Notes: a model not told the origin generated them from the letters alone. Counted from the stretch's first letter, positions 15,918 through 25,769 are shown. The stretch: 64,000 nucleotides of DNA from Halanaeroarchaeum sulfurireducens (GCF_001011115.1 NZ_CP008874.1:1228440-1292439); one strand, 5' to 3'. Numbers and translations: made by a program.

Positions 15918-16592
15918 TTACGTCGAGGAGTCCCCGTCGTCTCCGTCAGTTTCGAGGTGCGATTCCAGTTCGTCGATCCGGTTCCGGAGCCTGTCGACCT
16001 CGTCATTTAGCTCCTCGAACTCTCGGTGCAGGGGGTCTGGAAGGTCACCGTGTTCGAGTGCTTCCAGGTCGAACGGCCCCGATTCATCCGACGACGTTGC
16101 CGGGATGCCGACGATGGTCGAGTGCTCGGGATAATCGTCGAGGACGACCGATCCCGCACCGATCTTGGAGTGAGCACCGATGGTGATCGGCCCGAGCAGG
16201 ATCGCGCCCGCGCCGATGACGACGTTGTCCTCGATCGTCGGGTGACGTTTGACGGGCTTGTTCGAGGTTCCACCGAGAGTACATCCCTGGAACAGGAGCA
16301 CGTCGTCCCCGATGTCCGCCGTTTCGCCGATGACCACGCCGCCGCCATGATCGATGAAGAACCGACGGCCGATCGTCGCACCTGGGTGGATCTCGATACC
16401 CGTCACGAACCTGGAGAAGTGCGATAGGAGTCGTGCGGGGAGGTGGAATCCACTCTCCCACAACGCGTGACTGATGCGGTGGGACCAGATGGCGTGAAGT
16501 CCCTGGTACGTCAACAGGACCTCGAGGGCGTTTCGCGCCGCCGGGTCCCGATCGAGCGCCGTTCGAATGTCTTCGACGATTCGTGAGATCAT
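15918..16592 (-). CDS. cysE: Serine O-acetyltransferase
   Basis: A 224-residue enzyme that acetylates L-serine with acetyl-CoA, the first step of cysteine synthesis. The N-terminal helical part (residues 1-60) precedes the left-handed beta-helix of hexapeptide repeats; the active-site stretch [17 protein letters not shown] carries the catalytic His and Asp. After the hexapeptide domain (to about 170) is an extra acidic coiled-coil tail of about 50 residues, unlike bacterial EpsC/CysE C-termini. Its start overlaps the stop of cysK by 4 nt, so the two are coupled and co-transcribed on the minus strand. Confidence 0.93.
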   Translation of the reverse strand: MISRIVEDIRTALDRDPAARNALEVLLTYQGLHAIWSHRISHALWESGFHLPARLLSHFSRFVTGIEIHPGATIGRRFFIDHGGGVVIGETADIGDDVLLFQGCTLGGTSNKPVKRHPTIEDNVVIGAGAILLGPITIGAHSKIGAGSVVLDDYPEHSTIVGIPATSSDESGPFDLEALEHGDLPDPLHREFEELNDEVDRLRNRIDELESHLETDGDDGDSST

Positions 16593-17509
16593 GTCTCTGA
16601 TGCAAAGAGGTCGGTCGACAAGTAGCGTTCGCCTGTGTCCGGGAGGACGACGACGATCGTATCGTCCTCGTACGCCGCCCGGGACTGCAGGACTGACGCG
16701 GCGTGGACGGCCGCTCCGGAGGAAATCCCGACGAGAATGCCCGCCTCGGCTGCCAGTTCGCGAGCTGCGGCTTTGGCGTCCTCGTCGGTAACCTGGACGA
16801 TATCGTCGAGTCGGTCGACGTCCAGAATGTCGGGGACGAAACCGGCGCCAATGCCTTCGATACCGTGACTGCCCGGCTCCCCCCCGGAGATGACCGCAGA
16901 GGCTGCGGGTTCGACGGCGACCATCGTCACGTCGTTGGGAGCGTCCTCGTCGAAGTACCGGGCGATACCCGTGATCGTCCCACCGGTTCCCACGCCAGCT
17001 ACGACGACATCGACCTCACCGTCGGTCGCCGCCTGGATCTCCGGCCCGGTCGTCTCCCGGTGGATCGCGGGATTGGCCGGATTCTGGAACTGCTGTGGCA
17101 TGTAGGCGTCGTCGGCGTTCTCGAGGATCGCCTCCGCGCGGTCGATGGCGCCGTTCATTCCCTCGTCGGCGGGGGTCAACACCAGTCGCGCACCGAGCGC
17201 TTGGAGCATGGCCCGACGCTCCTCGCTCATCGACGCCGGCATCGTCAACACGAGGTCGTAGTCCTTCGCCGCGCACGTCGAAGCCAACCCAATGCCCGTA
17301 TTGCCGCTCGTCGGTTCGACGACGGTCGTCTCGGCGGTGATCTCTCCGCGCGCCTCGGCGCGTTCGATCATGGCCAGGGCGATTCTATCCTTGATCGAAC
17401 CGTTCGGATTGAACGACTCGACTTTCCCGTACACGTTCGCGCCGACGGCATCCAGGGCCACAAGCGGCGTCCCGCCCACAAGATCCGTCACGCTCTCGGC
17501 GACCTTCAT
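16589..17509 (-). CDS. cysK: Cysteine synthase (O-acetylserine sulfhydrylase)
   Basis: A 306-residue PLP enzyme that makes L-cysteine from O-acetylserine and sulfide. The PLP lysine is K40 in [11 protein letters not shown]; the phosphate and substrate loops are TSGNTGIG near residue 67 and GTGGTITG near 176; [10 protein letters not shown] closes the cofactor site. It is the upstream gene of a cysK-cysE pair with an ATGA overlap. A CysM or cystathionine-synthase role is possible but the pairing with CysE argues for OASS. Confidence 0.94.
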   Translation of the reverse strand: MKVAESVTDLVGGTPLVALDAVGANVYGKVESFNPNGSIKDRIALAMIERAEARGEITAETTVVEPTSGNTGIGLASTCAAKDYDLVLTMPASMSEERRAMLQALGARLVLTPADEGMNGAIDRAEAILENADDAYMPQQFQNPANPAIHRETTGPEIQAATDGEVDVVVAGVGTGGTITGIARYFDEDAPNDVTMVAVEPAASAVISGGEPGSHGIEGIGAGFVPDILDVDRLDDIVQVTDEDAKAAARELAAEAGILVGISSGAAVHAASVLQSRAAYEDDTIVVVLPDTGERYLSTDLFASET

Positions 17510-17611
17510 TTCTAGGTCTTCCTAATATCCGCGGCGTGTAAATAATGGTCGGGTACCGACAACCGCTGTCGGTTCCGTGGGAAGGTTGGCGTGGCCGACT
17601 TTGGCGGGCGA

Positions 17612-18523
17612 TCAGACCGTCTCCGTCAGCCTGCGCTGGACGAGACGGTTCGCAGTCCGGAGATCGTCCGTGAGCGAGATGGCCGCGTCCAGAACCGGAT
17701 ACGTCACCGGAAGCTGATCGTAGAGGTATTCCTGTAGCGTCAATTCCCGGGATGCCCACACCTCACAGCGGGTCTCCCGATGGATCTGACGCTGACGACG
17801 CTCCACCACCCGGAGGGTTTCGCTATGTAGCGTATCGAGGGTCGAATACGTCTCTGAGAGGTCCTCGAAGGACCGCTGCCGGAGCGAACCATCGTCGATC
17901 GATCCGAGTGTGGCGTCGACCTCGGCAAGCGTGGTCCGCGCCTCGTCGACCGCCGACCGCTCGGTCTTCAGAACGTGAGCCAGGTCGTCCCGTTTCCTGG
18001 CCGCGTCGAGGGCGTGTCCCCGCAATGCCCGTTTGATCGGCTCGTTGACGCAGCCACGCTTTCTGAGCCCGGCGACCACGTCGTCGTCGAATTCGCTCTG
18101 GAGATGCGTGTCCCAGGACTCGTCGTAGGTCTCCTCGTAGTGATGCATCGCCATCACCGTCTGTTCGAACGCCCGACGCACGCTGTCGACCGGCGCGCCC
18201 GTCGTCCCGGCGGACTGGATCGTCTGTGGAGTCGCCATCGACCTGGTCGGCTGGCTGGCGGCGATCCCGTCCACGGCGTCGGCGAAGGCGCGATAGGCGT
18301 CCCGCTCCGCGATCACGTCCGCGATCTCCCGTTCGATCCGATCCGAGGCGTCATCGAGGTGAGAGAACACGGTCGCGAAACCGACCAGGAGAACGGCGAC
18401 GAGAGCCGAGAGGAGAACGACTTCGATGGGCGAAACGACCCCCACGTTCGAGACGGCGTCGCTGACAGGAGACATTGCAGACTCGTCGATCGCAAAGGGA
18501 ACGGACCCTCCCGTAGTAGCCAT
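17612..18523 (-). CDS. Membrane-anchored coiled-coil protein (DUF7260-like)
   Basis: A 303-residue protein from ATG 18523 (or 287 from ATG 18475). One hydrophobic segment near residues 27-47 (VVSPIEVVLLSALVAVLLVGFATVF) would anchor it, leaving a long helical, acidic domain in the cytoplasm or outside. Helical segments with heptad-like spacing run from residue 50 to the C-terminus. The family looks like the haloarchaeal DUF7260; no function is known. A CXXC motif is absent. The minus-strand gene diverges from the next plus-strand gene. Confidence 0.65.
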   Translation of the reverse strand: MATTGGSVPFAIDESAMSPVSDAVSNVGVVSPIEVVLLSALVAVLLVGFATVFSHLDDASDRIEREIADVIAERDAYRAFADAVDGIAASQPTRSMATPQTIQSAGTTGAPVDSVRRAFEQTVMAMHHYEETYDESWDTHLQSEFDDDVVAGLRKRGCVNEPIKRALRGHALDAARKRDDLAHVLKTERSAVDEARTTLAEVDATLGSIDDGSLRQRSFEDLSETYSTLDTLHSETLRVVERRQRQIHRETRCEVWASRELTLQEYLYDQLPVTYPVLDAAISLTDDLRTANRLVQRRLTETV

Positions 18524-18668
18524 GTGCGCATAACGCGTGTCGACGACGATAACTATTTGCATCAGTTCAATTATACGAGTCCGACGACCCCGCCCGAATC
18601 GTGTTCGAGAGTCGACCGTAGGTCCAATTCTGTGGCTCTTAATAGCCGTCGGACCCAACGATGGGAAA

Positions 18669-19118
18669 ATGAGTGATGCCCGACCGTCCGAAAAAACGAT
18701 CCGTGAACTGGCCGGTCGCGTCGCGACGACTGAGCACGCCGCTCTCGACGACGAGACGGTCGACCGGGTGGCCGAACTGGTCGAGGCCATCCAGGACGAC
18801 ATCGACGGACCCGAGAGCGCTGCCGCCATCCAGGATTTGCAGGCATTCTGGGACGCCTACGTCCTCGCGGGTCTCGCGGACGTCGTCTCCGACGTCGACG
18901 ACTACGAGCGCGCGACCACGCTCCGCGAGCGCATCGAACGTGGGAACACGGCGGACCTCTACGGACTCGACATCTATCAGGCGCTTTTGGGGGTGGCGGA
19001 TGCCGTCGAGACGGATGCCGAGGCCGACGACGCCGTTCCCGAACGCGCCGTCGAATGGGCCGACCGCCTCTCCGATCTGACCACGGACTTCGTCTCACAC
19101 CTCAAAGACCACATTTGA
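18669..19118 (+). CDS. Conserved haloarchaeal helical protein
   Basis: A 149-residue acidic, mostly helical soluble protein starting MSDARPSEKTIRELAGRVATTEH and ending DLTTDFVSHLKDHI. No metal, nucleotide or DNA-binding motif is visible. It is divergent from the DUF7260-like gene and convergent with the histone-deacetylase-like gene. I do not recognise the family. Confidence 0.65.
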   Translation: MSDARPSEKTIRELAGRVATTEHAALDDETVDRVAELVEAIQDDIDGPESAAAIQDLQAFWDAYVLAGLADVVSDVDDYERATTLRERIERGNTADLYGLDIYQALLGVADAVETDAEADDAVPERAVEWADRLSDLTTDFVSHLKDHI

Positions 19119-19135
19119 ACCGACCCGGTCGGCAC

Positions 19136-20200
19136 TCAAAGTGACCAGTAGGCCGACTGGACCCGCTTGACCCGTTCGAGCACGTCCTGAATGTTCGGAT
19201 TGAACGTCGGGGGTTCGTACACGTCGGGTTCGTGAATGCCCGACGTGTCGTACCCAGCCATCGTGGCGATGACCCCCAAATTCGTATACGGCAATCCTCC
19301 CTCGATACCGTAGCCGCCGGCGAGCGAGGCCACGAGATCCCCGCCTGCGAGCTCGTTCGCCGCGTCTTTCGCGTGTTCCATGAGACGCGTATAGCCCTGG
19401 GCGGTCACCCCGAGATCTGTTATCGGATCGGTGAAGTGGTTGTCTTGCCCAGCCTCGATGAATACGAAGTCCGGGTCGTACTGCTCGGCGATCGGTTCGA
19501 AGATCTCCTCAACGACCCGCAGATACCCTTCGTCGCTCGTCTTCGGTGGGAGCGGAACGTTGACGTTGTACCCCTCGCCGGCCGCCTCCCCCACGTCATC
19601 GATGTCCCCGGTACCGGGGAACAGGGTACGTCCGTCCTGATGGGTCGACATCACGAGCACGCTCGGATCGTCGTAGAACAACGACTCCGTCCCGTCGCCG
19701 TGGTGGGCGTCCCAGTCCCACAACAACACGTTCTCCACGTCGTACTTCGACTGGAGATGACGGATGCCGACGGCAGTATTGTTGAGATAGCAGAACCCGT
19801 GGCCGTCGTCCGCGGACGCGTGGTGACCGCCAGGCCTGGCCATCACGAACGCCGAGTCCGTCTCGCCGGTAACGACCGCGTCCATAGCCGTGACGACACC
19901 GCCAGCGGCGAGTTTGGCCGTATTCCATGTATTGGCGGAGATGTGTGTGTCCCGGCTCAACTTGCCCGACCCGCTCGCTGACATCGATCGGAGGCGTTCG
20001 AGGTAGTCGTCGGTGTGCACCCGTGAGAGCTGAGTGTCCGTCGCTTCGTCCGGGTGAAGGACCCGCACCGCCGGATCGTCCAGAAGCCCCTCTTCGTAGA
20101 GCTGGTCCATCGTGTACTGGAGGCGTTCTTTGCGCTCCGGATGCGTGGGCGTGTGCTCGTGTTGGAGATACGCCTCGTCGTACACGAGCCCCACCGTCAT
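19136..20200 (-). CDS. Histone-deacetylase-superfamily amidohydrolase
   Basis: A 354-residue arginase-deacetylase-fold zinc hydrolase. GGHHASADDGHGFC places the catalytic His pair at 126-127; DWDAHHGDGT supplies zinc ligands D164 and H166; EAGQDNHFTDPI near 249-260 supplies the third (D253); SLAGGYGIEGG carries the transition-state Tyr. Its substrate may be an acetylated polyamine, acetoin-like compound or protein; archaea have few acetylated histones, so a small amide is likelier. It overlaps the hydantoinase-like gene by 4 nt, so both act together. Confidence 0.88.
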   Translation of the reverse strand: MTVGLVYDEAYLQHEHTPTHPERKERLQYTMDQLYEEGLLDDPAVRVLHPDEATDTQLSRVHTDDYLERLRSMSASGSGKLSRDTHISANTWNTAKLAAGGVVTAMDAVVTGETDSAFVMARPGGHHASADDGHGFCYLNNTAVGIRHLQSKYDVENVLLWDWDAHHGDGTESLFYDDPSVLVMSTHQDGRTLFPGTGDIDDVGEAAGEGYNVNVPLPPKTSDEGYLRVVEEIFEPIAEQYDPDFVFIEAGQDNHFTDPITDLGVTAQGYTRLMEHAKDAANELAGGDLVASLAGGYGIEGGLPYTNLGVIATMAGYDTSGIHEPDVYEPPTFNPNIQDVLERVKRVQSAYWSL

Positions 20201-21771
20201 GATGACCCCTCCGCGAAGTCGAATTCGATCCCTGGCACGATACGCGCCGTGGCGTCGAAAATCTGTCCGCTGACGGCGCCGCCTTCCACGACGTCGAATC
20301 GGTCGAGAGAGCGCACTTCGACTTCGTCCGTGGGATCGCCGCCGGCGGCCTCCGCGGCCTCGCGCGCTCGATCGATCGCGATTTCTCTCGCCTGATCGGC
20401 GCTAAACCGCCGTCCGGTTTGGATCGACTCGACGGACTCGGGGCCGATTGCCGTGACCGTCATGACGCCCCGACCGCTGTCCGCATGCACAGCCGTCTCC
20501 ACGCTCACGCGTGCGACACCACACCCGACGGCCCCCGCAACGTCTGCGTGCTCCGGGACGATGACCGAGTCGATGTCGATTCCCTCGATGAATCGTTCCG
20601 CGAGATACGGCGCGAGCACGCCGCCTGCCACGAGTGTGGACGTCGACGGCGTCGAGAGTTCATCGACCGTAGACCGGACGCGGTCGAGATATGCCTCGAG
20701 GACCTGCCGTGCGATTTCCTCCGGCGCGTCGTCGCCCAAGCGTCCCAACGCCTCCGTGGCTGCGGCTCGGTCGCCTTCTGTGAAGACGTCGAGAACGTGA
20801 AGCGCGTCGGTGACGGTCGGTTTCTCCCCGCCGAAGGCGACGGCGTTCCCGATGCGTTCATCGGCCAGTTCGGGACCGTCGTCCCCGCAGACGACGTAGG
20901 TGTCACCGCCGACGGAGAGGCTCTCGGAGACCACGCCGTCGTATCCCGGTTCGATCTCGCCCTCGGCGACGTCGCCAGCGACTTCCGGGTACCCGTCGAC
21001 GATGCGAGTCACGTCCGTCGTGGTCCCCCCGACGTCGACGGACACCGCGTCCGTCGCGGCGGAGAGGGCGCGCAATCCCAGGGCGCTGGCGGCAGAGCCC
21101 CCACGAAGCGTGTGGGCGGGCGTCTCGGTCATCGACGCGGCGGCGAGCATCGCGCCATCGCCCTTGAGATAGTAGACGGGCGCGTCGATGGCGGCCGCGT
21201 CAACGGCCTCCTCGATATCGCGTCTGAAATCGATGAACACCGGTTTGGCCTTCGCGTTCGCAACGGTCGTCGCGGCACGTTCGGGGAAGGTGAGCCGCGC
21301 CCCCGATTCGCTCCCCAGCGCAACGTGATCTGCATCGACGGACTCACGCACCGCTCGTTCGAGTTCGGGGTTCCGGGCCGAGAACTTCGCGGTCACCGCC
21401 ACGACGGATTCCGAGACGGATCCATCGAACGACGCCTGACCGGTCACTCGCCCGCGTGGGTCCACACTCCCCTCCGTGACGAGGTTCTCCTCGCCGTAAA
21501 ACGCCCGCTCGGGGGAGAGCCCCGGTCCAGGGATGAGCACGTTCGAACAGGCCGGGAGTCGGCTTTGAACGGCGGCGTTGACGACCAGCGTCGTGGCCAC
21601 GACGACGCGATCGATCGAACCGGCGTCGCGGTCCTCGAGCAGGGTGCAGAGGACGGCCTCGATGCTGTCATGGAAGTCCTCGTTGGGGACTTTGGCCGTC
21701 TTCACGACCTCTCCCTCGTGGACGAGTGCAGCGTCGACGTTCGTGCCCCCGGTATCGATTCCGATGATCAC
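20197..21771 (-). CDS. Hydantoinase/oxoprolinase-family ATPase-fold protein
   Basis: A 524-residue protein in the HyuA/OplA family with an actin-like ATPase fold: IGIDTGGTNVDAAL forms the first phosphate loop, VSVDVGGTTTDVTRI (near 245) the second. Full HyuA proteins have about 700 residues, so this is a short variant without a HyuB partner nearby. It is the first gene of a two-gene operon with the deacetylase-like gene (ATGA overlap). Together they may open a cyclic amide and remove an acyl group, but no substrate can be named. Start is ATG 21771. Confidence 0.8.
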   Translation of the reverse strand: MIIGIDTGGTNVDAALVHEGEVVKTAKVPNEDFHDSIEAVLCTLLEDRDAGSIDRVVVATTLVVNAAVQSRLPACSNVLIPGPGLSPERAFYGEENLVTEGSVDPRGRVTGQASFDGSVSESVVAVTAKFSARNPELERAVRESVDADHVALGSESGARLTFPERAATTVANAKAKPVFIDFRRDIEEAVDAAAIDAPVYYLKGDGAMLAAASMTETPAHTLRGGSAASALGLRALSAATDAVSVDVGGTTTDVTRIVDGYPEVAGDVAEGEIEPGYDGVVSESLSVGGDTYVVCGDDGPELADERIGNAVAFGGEKPTVTDALHVLDVFTEGDRAAATEALGRLGDDAPEEIARQVLEAYLDRVRSTVDELSTPSTSTLVAGGVLAPYLAERFIEGIDIDSVIVPEHADVAGAVGCGVARVSVETAVHADSGRGVMTVTAIGPESVESIQTGRRFSADQAREIAIDRAREAAEAAGGDPTDEVEVRSLDRFDVVEGGAVSGQIFDATARIVPGIEFDFAEGSS

Positions 21772-21894
21772 TCTGTGTCGGCTTACGGGTGAATGGTCTT
21801 AGTGGTTGCGCGTCGTCCTCACGCATCCCGAGGGAATGATCGACGGGGGTGTCGCCCGAGCGTTCAAGTACGAATACGGGGCCACCTGCTCTCG

Positions 21895-23145
21895 ATGGAC
21901 GTCATCGGCGTTCGGATCGCCACCGATCCAGGGGCAGCGGCCCTGTCCCTCGGATTCGTCGGCGCCGGGATCGTCTTCGGCGCGATGAGCGGATTGACGC
22001 CGGGGCTCCACGTCAACACCGTCGCCGTTCTGATGGCGGCGGTGGCCCCCGAGGTCCCGGCTCCGCCCCACCTCCTCGGAGTCAGCATGCTCGCCGCGGG
22101 GATCACCCATTCCTTTCTCGACGTAGTTCCCACGCTGGCGATCGGCGTCCCCGACGCCGCGATGTCCGTCTCGGCACTTCCGGGACATCGACTCGTCATG
22201 GGCGGGCGGGGCCGTGAAGCCCTGCGTGTCTCGGCAGTGGGGAGCGGAAGCGCTATCGCTGCCGCCGCCGTGTTCGGCATCCCATTGACGCTGTTCATGC
22301 AGTCGGTCATCACGACCCTCGACGAGTCGATCCCGTACGTCGTGGGCGCGATCGCCGCGTTTTTGATCCTCACAGAGCGAGGGCGTCTGGCGAAAGTTGG
22401 TGGCCTCCTCTCACTACTCACGAGCGGCCTCCTCGGTCTGGGATTGCTCGACGTGACGGCTGGCGGCCTCGCCCCCGGTGGCGACACCCTGTTGCCGCTG
22501 CTGTCTGGACTGTTCGGGATCCCAATCCTCGTGCACGCGTACGGTGGGGCAGGGGTGCCGCCCCAGGGCGGACCGACGGTCGTCGCGTCACCACGTCGAA
22601 CGCTGGGCTGGGGGATCGTCGGCGCGATCTCGGGCGCACTTGTGGCCTACCTGCCCGGCGTCTCTGCGGCCGTCGCTGCGGCGCTGTCCTTTTCCGTCCT
22701 CCCAGCGGCGTCCGGCGACCGGGCGTTCGTGGCCACCGTGAGCGGTGTCAACACGTCAAATACGATCTTTGCCGTCTTCGCCCTCGTGGCACTCGACACG
22801 CCGCGAACGGGCGTTCTGGTCGCGATCGAAAACGCAGCACTCCCGATCAACCTGCCGCTCGTTCTCGGGGGTATCGTCCTCGCTGCCGCGGTCTCGTTCG
22901 TTCTCGTTCCCCTGGTCGGTGACGTCTATCTGACCGCCGTCGGTCGGCTCGATCCCCGACGGCTCTCCGTCGGGGTCGGGGCGCTGGTCGTCGTCCTCGT
23001 GGGGGTGTTTACCGGCCCGATCGGCGTCGGCATACTCCTCGTCGCGAGTGTCGTCGGAATGGTGCCGAATCACTTCGGAACCCGCCGCGTTCACCTCATG
23101 GGGGTGTTGCTGGTTCCGATCACCCTGCGGGGACTGACGGGCTAG
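21895..23145 (+). CDS. TctA/DUF112-like multi-spanning permease
   Basis: A 416-residue membrane protein with about ten to twelve hydrophobic helices. Gly/Pro-rich loops such as GLTPGLHVNTVAVL (about residues 35-48) and YLPGVSAAVAAALSFS resemble the TctA membrane subunit of tripartite tricarboxylate transporters and the related DUF112 permeases, which lack a recognisable solute-binding partner here. ATG 21895 gives the sensible N-terminus; the earlier ATG at 21793 would add 34 basic residues. The gene is divergent from the hydantoinase-deacetylase pair, sharing a short 120-bp control region, so it may import that pair's substrate. Confidence 0.8.
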   Translation: MDVIGVRIATDPGAAALSLGFVGAGIVFGAMSGLTPGLHVNTVAVLMAAVAPEVPAPPHLLGVSMLAAGITHSFLDVVPTLAIGVPDAAMSVSALPGHRLVMGGRGREALRVSAVGSGSAIAAAAVFGIPLTLFMQSVITTLDESIPYVVGAIAAFLILTERGRLAKVGGLLSLLTSGLLGLGLLDVTAGGLAPGGDTLLPLLSGLFGIPILVHAYGGAGVPPQGGPTVVASPRRTLGWGIVGAISGALVAYLPGVSAAVAAALSFSVLPAASGDRAFVATVSGVNTSNTIFAVFALVALDTPRTGVLVAIENAALPINLPLVLGGIVLAAAVSFVLVPLVGDVYLTAVGRLDPRRLSVGVGALVVVLVGVFTGPIGVGILLVASVVGMVPNHFGTRRVHLMGVLLVPITLRGLTG

Positions 23146-23159
23146 TCCCGGCGACGGCG

Positions 23160-24647
23160 TCAGAATCGGGCCTGCGGCCCGTCGTCGGTGTCCTGGATCT
23201 CGATACCAAGCCCTTCCAGCTCGGCCCGGAGGTCGTCCGCGCGATCGTAGTTGCCGCGGTCGCGTTCGGCCTCGCGAACGTCGAGCACCAGCTGGACCAC
23301 CTCTTCGGCAAGACCCGCTTCGCCCGTCCCCTCCTCATCTTCGAAGACGAATCCCAGGACGTCGCCACCGAGTTCCTCGAACGCCTCGATGGTCTCCCGG
23401 AGCGCCCGGTAGTCGTACCGGTCGTGCTCGTCGAGGTGGGTGTTGAGCGCGTTCGTCAGTTCCAGTAGGGAAGCAACCGCTCGCCGCGTGTTGAAATCGT
23501 CGTTCATCGCCCCGGTGAAGGAGCGTCGGGTATCGTCGATGACGGTGCGATAGGCCTCGTCGGTGAGCGTTGCGTACGCGTCGGGGCTGTCACAGGCATC
23601 GACCGCCCGGTCGTAGGCTCGCTCCAGAGACTCCCAGCGCTCGATGGCCTCCGAGAGCGTCTCCTCGGAGTACGTCTGCCGACGATTGTACGCCGTCGAA
23701 ACCAGGAACATCCGGATCGGATTGACGCCAAACTCCTCGAGGGCGTTCGAGACGGTGAAAAAATTCTCGAGACTCGTACTCATCTTCTCGCCCTCGGTCT
23801 CCAGGAGTCTGACGTGCATCCAGTACTTCGCGAACCGCTCGCCGGTCGCCGCCTCGCTCTGGGCGATCTCGTTTTCGTGATGCGGAAAGACGAGATCCTG
23901 CCCGCCGACGTGCACGTCGATGCTATCGTCTAGATGGCTCATGCTCATCGCGGAACACTCGATATGCCAGCCCGGGCGACCCTCGCCCCACGGGGCCTCC
24001 CAGGTCTCTCCCTCGGGAGCCAGTTCGGGATCGGGAGTGTCCCCATCCCGGTGCTCACCGATCGCGTCGGGTGACACGCCGTCGTCCTTCCAGAGTGCGA
24101 AGTCCTGTGGGTGTCGTTTGTCCGCGAGTTCGTCCTCGGCCCCTTGCGATTCCATCTCCGCGACGTCCTGATTCGAGAGCTTTCCGTAGTCCTCGAACGC
24201 GGTGACGTCGAAGTAGACCGACCCGTTCGCCTCGTAGGCGTATCCCTTCTCCAGGAGCGTCTCGATGAGCGAGACGATATCGGGGACGTGCTCGGAGACG
24301 CGCGGGTAGACGTCGGCGCGCAACAGATTCAACCCCCGCATATCCTCGATCACCGACGAGATGAAGTGCTCGGCGACGTCGGCCTCCGTCTCCCCGAGGG
24401 CGTCCTGGCCGACCCTGGCGACGATCTTCTCGTTGACGTCGGTAAAATTTTCGACGTGGCGAACGTCATAGCCCAGGTGCTCCAGCCAGCGATGCATGAC
24501 GTCCACGTGGACCCACGACCGCGCGTGGCCGAGGTGGGCGTCGTCGGAGACCGTGAGCCCGCAGAAGTAAAGAAGCACAGAGTCCGGATCCTGGGGCTCG
24601 AACGGTTCGCGCTCACCCGTCAGGGTGTTCGTCACGGTCAGCGTCAT
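23160..24647 (-). CDS. cysS: Cysteinyl-tRNA synthetase
   Basis: A 495-residue class I aminoacyl-tRNA synthetase. The HIGH-type motif is DAHLGHARSW, the KMSKS-type motif EKMSTSLENF, and the zinc site includes C in YFCGLTVSD, HIECSAMS and HHENEIAQSEA. The anticodon-binding helical domain and the usual C-terminal AERDRGNYDRADDLRAELEGLGIEIQDT follow. ATG 24647 gives the canonical N-terminus MTLTVTNTLTGER; a longer frame to 24875 is not coding. Its stop lies 15 nt from the stop of the permease gene, which is convergent. Confidence 0.95.
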   Translation of the reverse strand: MTLTVTNTLTGEREPFEPQDPDSVLLYFCGLTVSDDAHLGHARSWVHVDVMHRWLEHLGYDVRHVENFTDVNEKIVARVGQDALGETEADVAEHFISSVIEDMRGLNLLRADVYPRVSEHVPDIVSLIETLLEKGYAYEANGSVYFDVTAFEDYGKLSNQDVAEMESQGAEDELADKRHPQDFALWKDDGVSPDAIGEHRDGDTPDPELAPEGETWEAPWGEGRPGWHIECSAMSMSHLDDSIDVHVGGQDLVFPHHENEIAQSEAATGERFAKYWMHVRLLETEGEKMSTSLENFFTVSNALEEFGVNPIRMFLVSTAYNRRQTYSEETLSEAIERWESLERAYDRAVDACDSPDAYATLTDEAYRTVIDDTRRSFTGAMNDDFNTRRAVASLLELTNALNTHLDEHDRYDYRALRETIEAFEELGGDVLGFVFEDEEGTGEAGLAEEVVQLVLDVREAERDRGNYDRADDLRAELEGLGIEIQDTDDGPQARF

Positions 24648-24705
24648 TGACGATACATACGCGAGCCTCCGGTTTATAACATCCTGAAAGACACGGACGG
24701 CAATC

Positions 24706-25182
24706 TTAGCTGTAACCGGTGGCGGCGTCCTCGACGGTCGCCAGAGCCGTGCTCGCGTCCCTCCGGTCCACGATGACCACCACCGATTCGTCCGCCAGAC
24801 CCAGCGCTTCGAGCGAAATCTCGGCGCCGGCCAACCGGTTGGCGACCGTCGCGAGAAACCGCCCATCGACGTCACCAGTAGCCAGGATCGCGGTCAGCGG
24901 GCCGGAACACTCCCCATACGACGTTCCCGCGACGGCGAGAAACGATCCCTCGCTCCGTCCGATACCGCTCTGCATCGTGACACGCACCTCCCCATCGCGG
25001 GACGCGATCTGCGGGAGCTCGTCGGCGTAGCGGCGAAGCGCCGTGGCGACCGCCTCGGTGCCGCCCTCGACATCGAGAAACCGTGCAGCCGCCGAGTAGT
25101 TGACGATGCCGGCCCGCAATCCATCCCGCACGAACGGATGGGCGTCCACTGCCTCGCGCGTCGCCGCTGCCAGCGATGACAT
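24706..25182 (-). CDS. ACT-like haloarchaeal protein (DUF7523-like)
   Basis: A 158-residue soluble protein. The N-terminal half is helical with NYSAAARFLDVEGGTEAVATALRRYADEL, suggesting a small DNA-binding or ligand domain; the C-terminal half (GPLTAILATGDVDGRFLATVANRLAGAEISLEALGLADESVVVIVDRRDA) looks like one ACT domain, a small-molecule sensor. The family is haloarchaea-specific as far as I recall (DUF7523). It runs in the same direction as cysS and the DUF7524-like gene, between them. ATG 25182 is preferred over 25227. Confidence 0.65.
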   Translation of the reverse strand: MSSLAAATREAVDAHPFVRDGLRAGIVNYSAAARFLDVEGGTEAVATALRRYADELPQIASRDGEVRVTMQSGIGRSEGSFLAVAGTSYGECSGPLTAILATGDVDGRFLATVANRLAGAEISLEALGLADESVVVIVDRRDASTALATVEDAATGYS

Positions 25183-25223
25183 ACCCGCACTTCGCGGGGT
25201 AACCGGAAAAGCCAATCGAGACC

Positions 25224-25769
25224 TCAAGAGGAAACGAGCAGGTAAAGCGACGCGCCGACGGCCCCGACGATGACGAGGAGCCCGGTCAGCACCGCCGCAA
25301 CGTCCTCGACGAGGAATGCCAGGGCGACGGCGGCGACGAGGCCGATGGCAACGAACGTTCCACCGACGACGTACGTGTCGATATCCGTCGGTTCGGGGTC
25401 GGTATCCGGTTGAATCGTCCCGAGTTCGTCGTCGACTTCGACGCCGCCGCTCCCCGCGGCAACGGTGACCTCGACGACCTCCCGTTCCGCGCCATATCCG
25501 GTGGAGAGTTCGAGCCTCCCAGCGACCTCGTAGATGGATTCCACCGCCACCGGTATCGTCTCGGTTTCTCCAGCTTCGACGTACCAGTTCGTTTCCGCGA
25601 TATCCGTCGCGGTGGCCAGCGTGTCATCGACGTGGACGTGGACGTGTGTGGATGGGCCGTGATTGTCGAGGACGAGGTCGAACGGTCCATCGACGTCGAT
25701 GGATGGTGCCTCCGGTTCCACGCTTCTGGGTTCGTCCCTGTTCACGTGGACGCGAAGGGTTTGGGCCAT
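25224..25769 (-). CDS. C-terminally anchored surface protein (DUF7524-like)
   Basis: A 181-residue protein: residues 1-125 form an extracytoplasmic-looking beta domain (THVHVHVDDTLATATDI, VEAGETETIPVAVES) and the C-terminus has two hydrophobic helices (VVGGTFVAIGLVAAVALAFLV and AVLTGLLVIVGAVGASLYLLV). A Sec signal is absent, so topology is uncertain. Conserved in haloarchaea next to the preceding ACT-like gene. The function is unknown. Confidence 0.6.
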   Translation of the reverse strand: MAQTLRVHVNRDEPRSVEPEAPSIDVDGPFDLVLDNHGPSTHVHVHVDDTLATATDIAETNWYVEAGETETIPVAVESIYEVAGRLELSTGYGAEREVVEVTVAAGSGGVEVDDELGTIQPDTDPEPTDIDTYVVGGTFVAIGLVAAVALAFLVEDVAAVLTGLLVIVGAVGASLYLLVSS

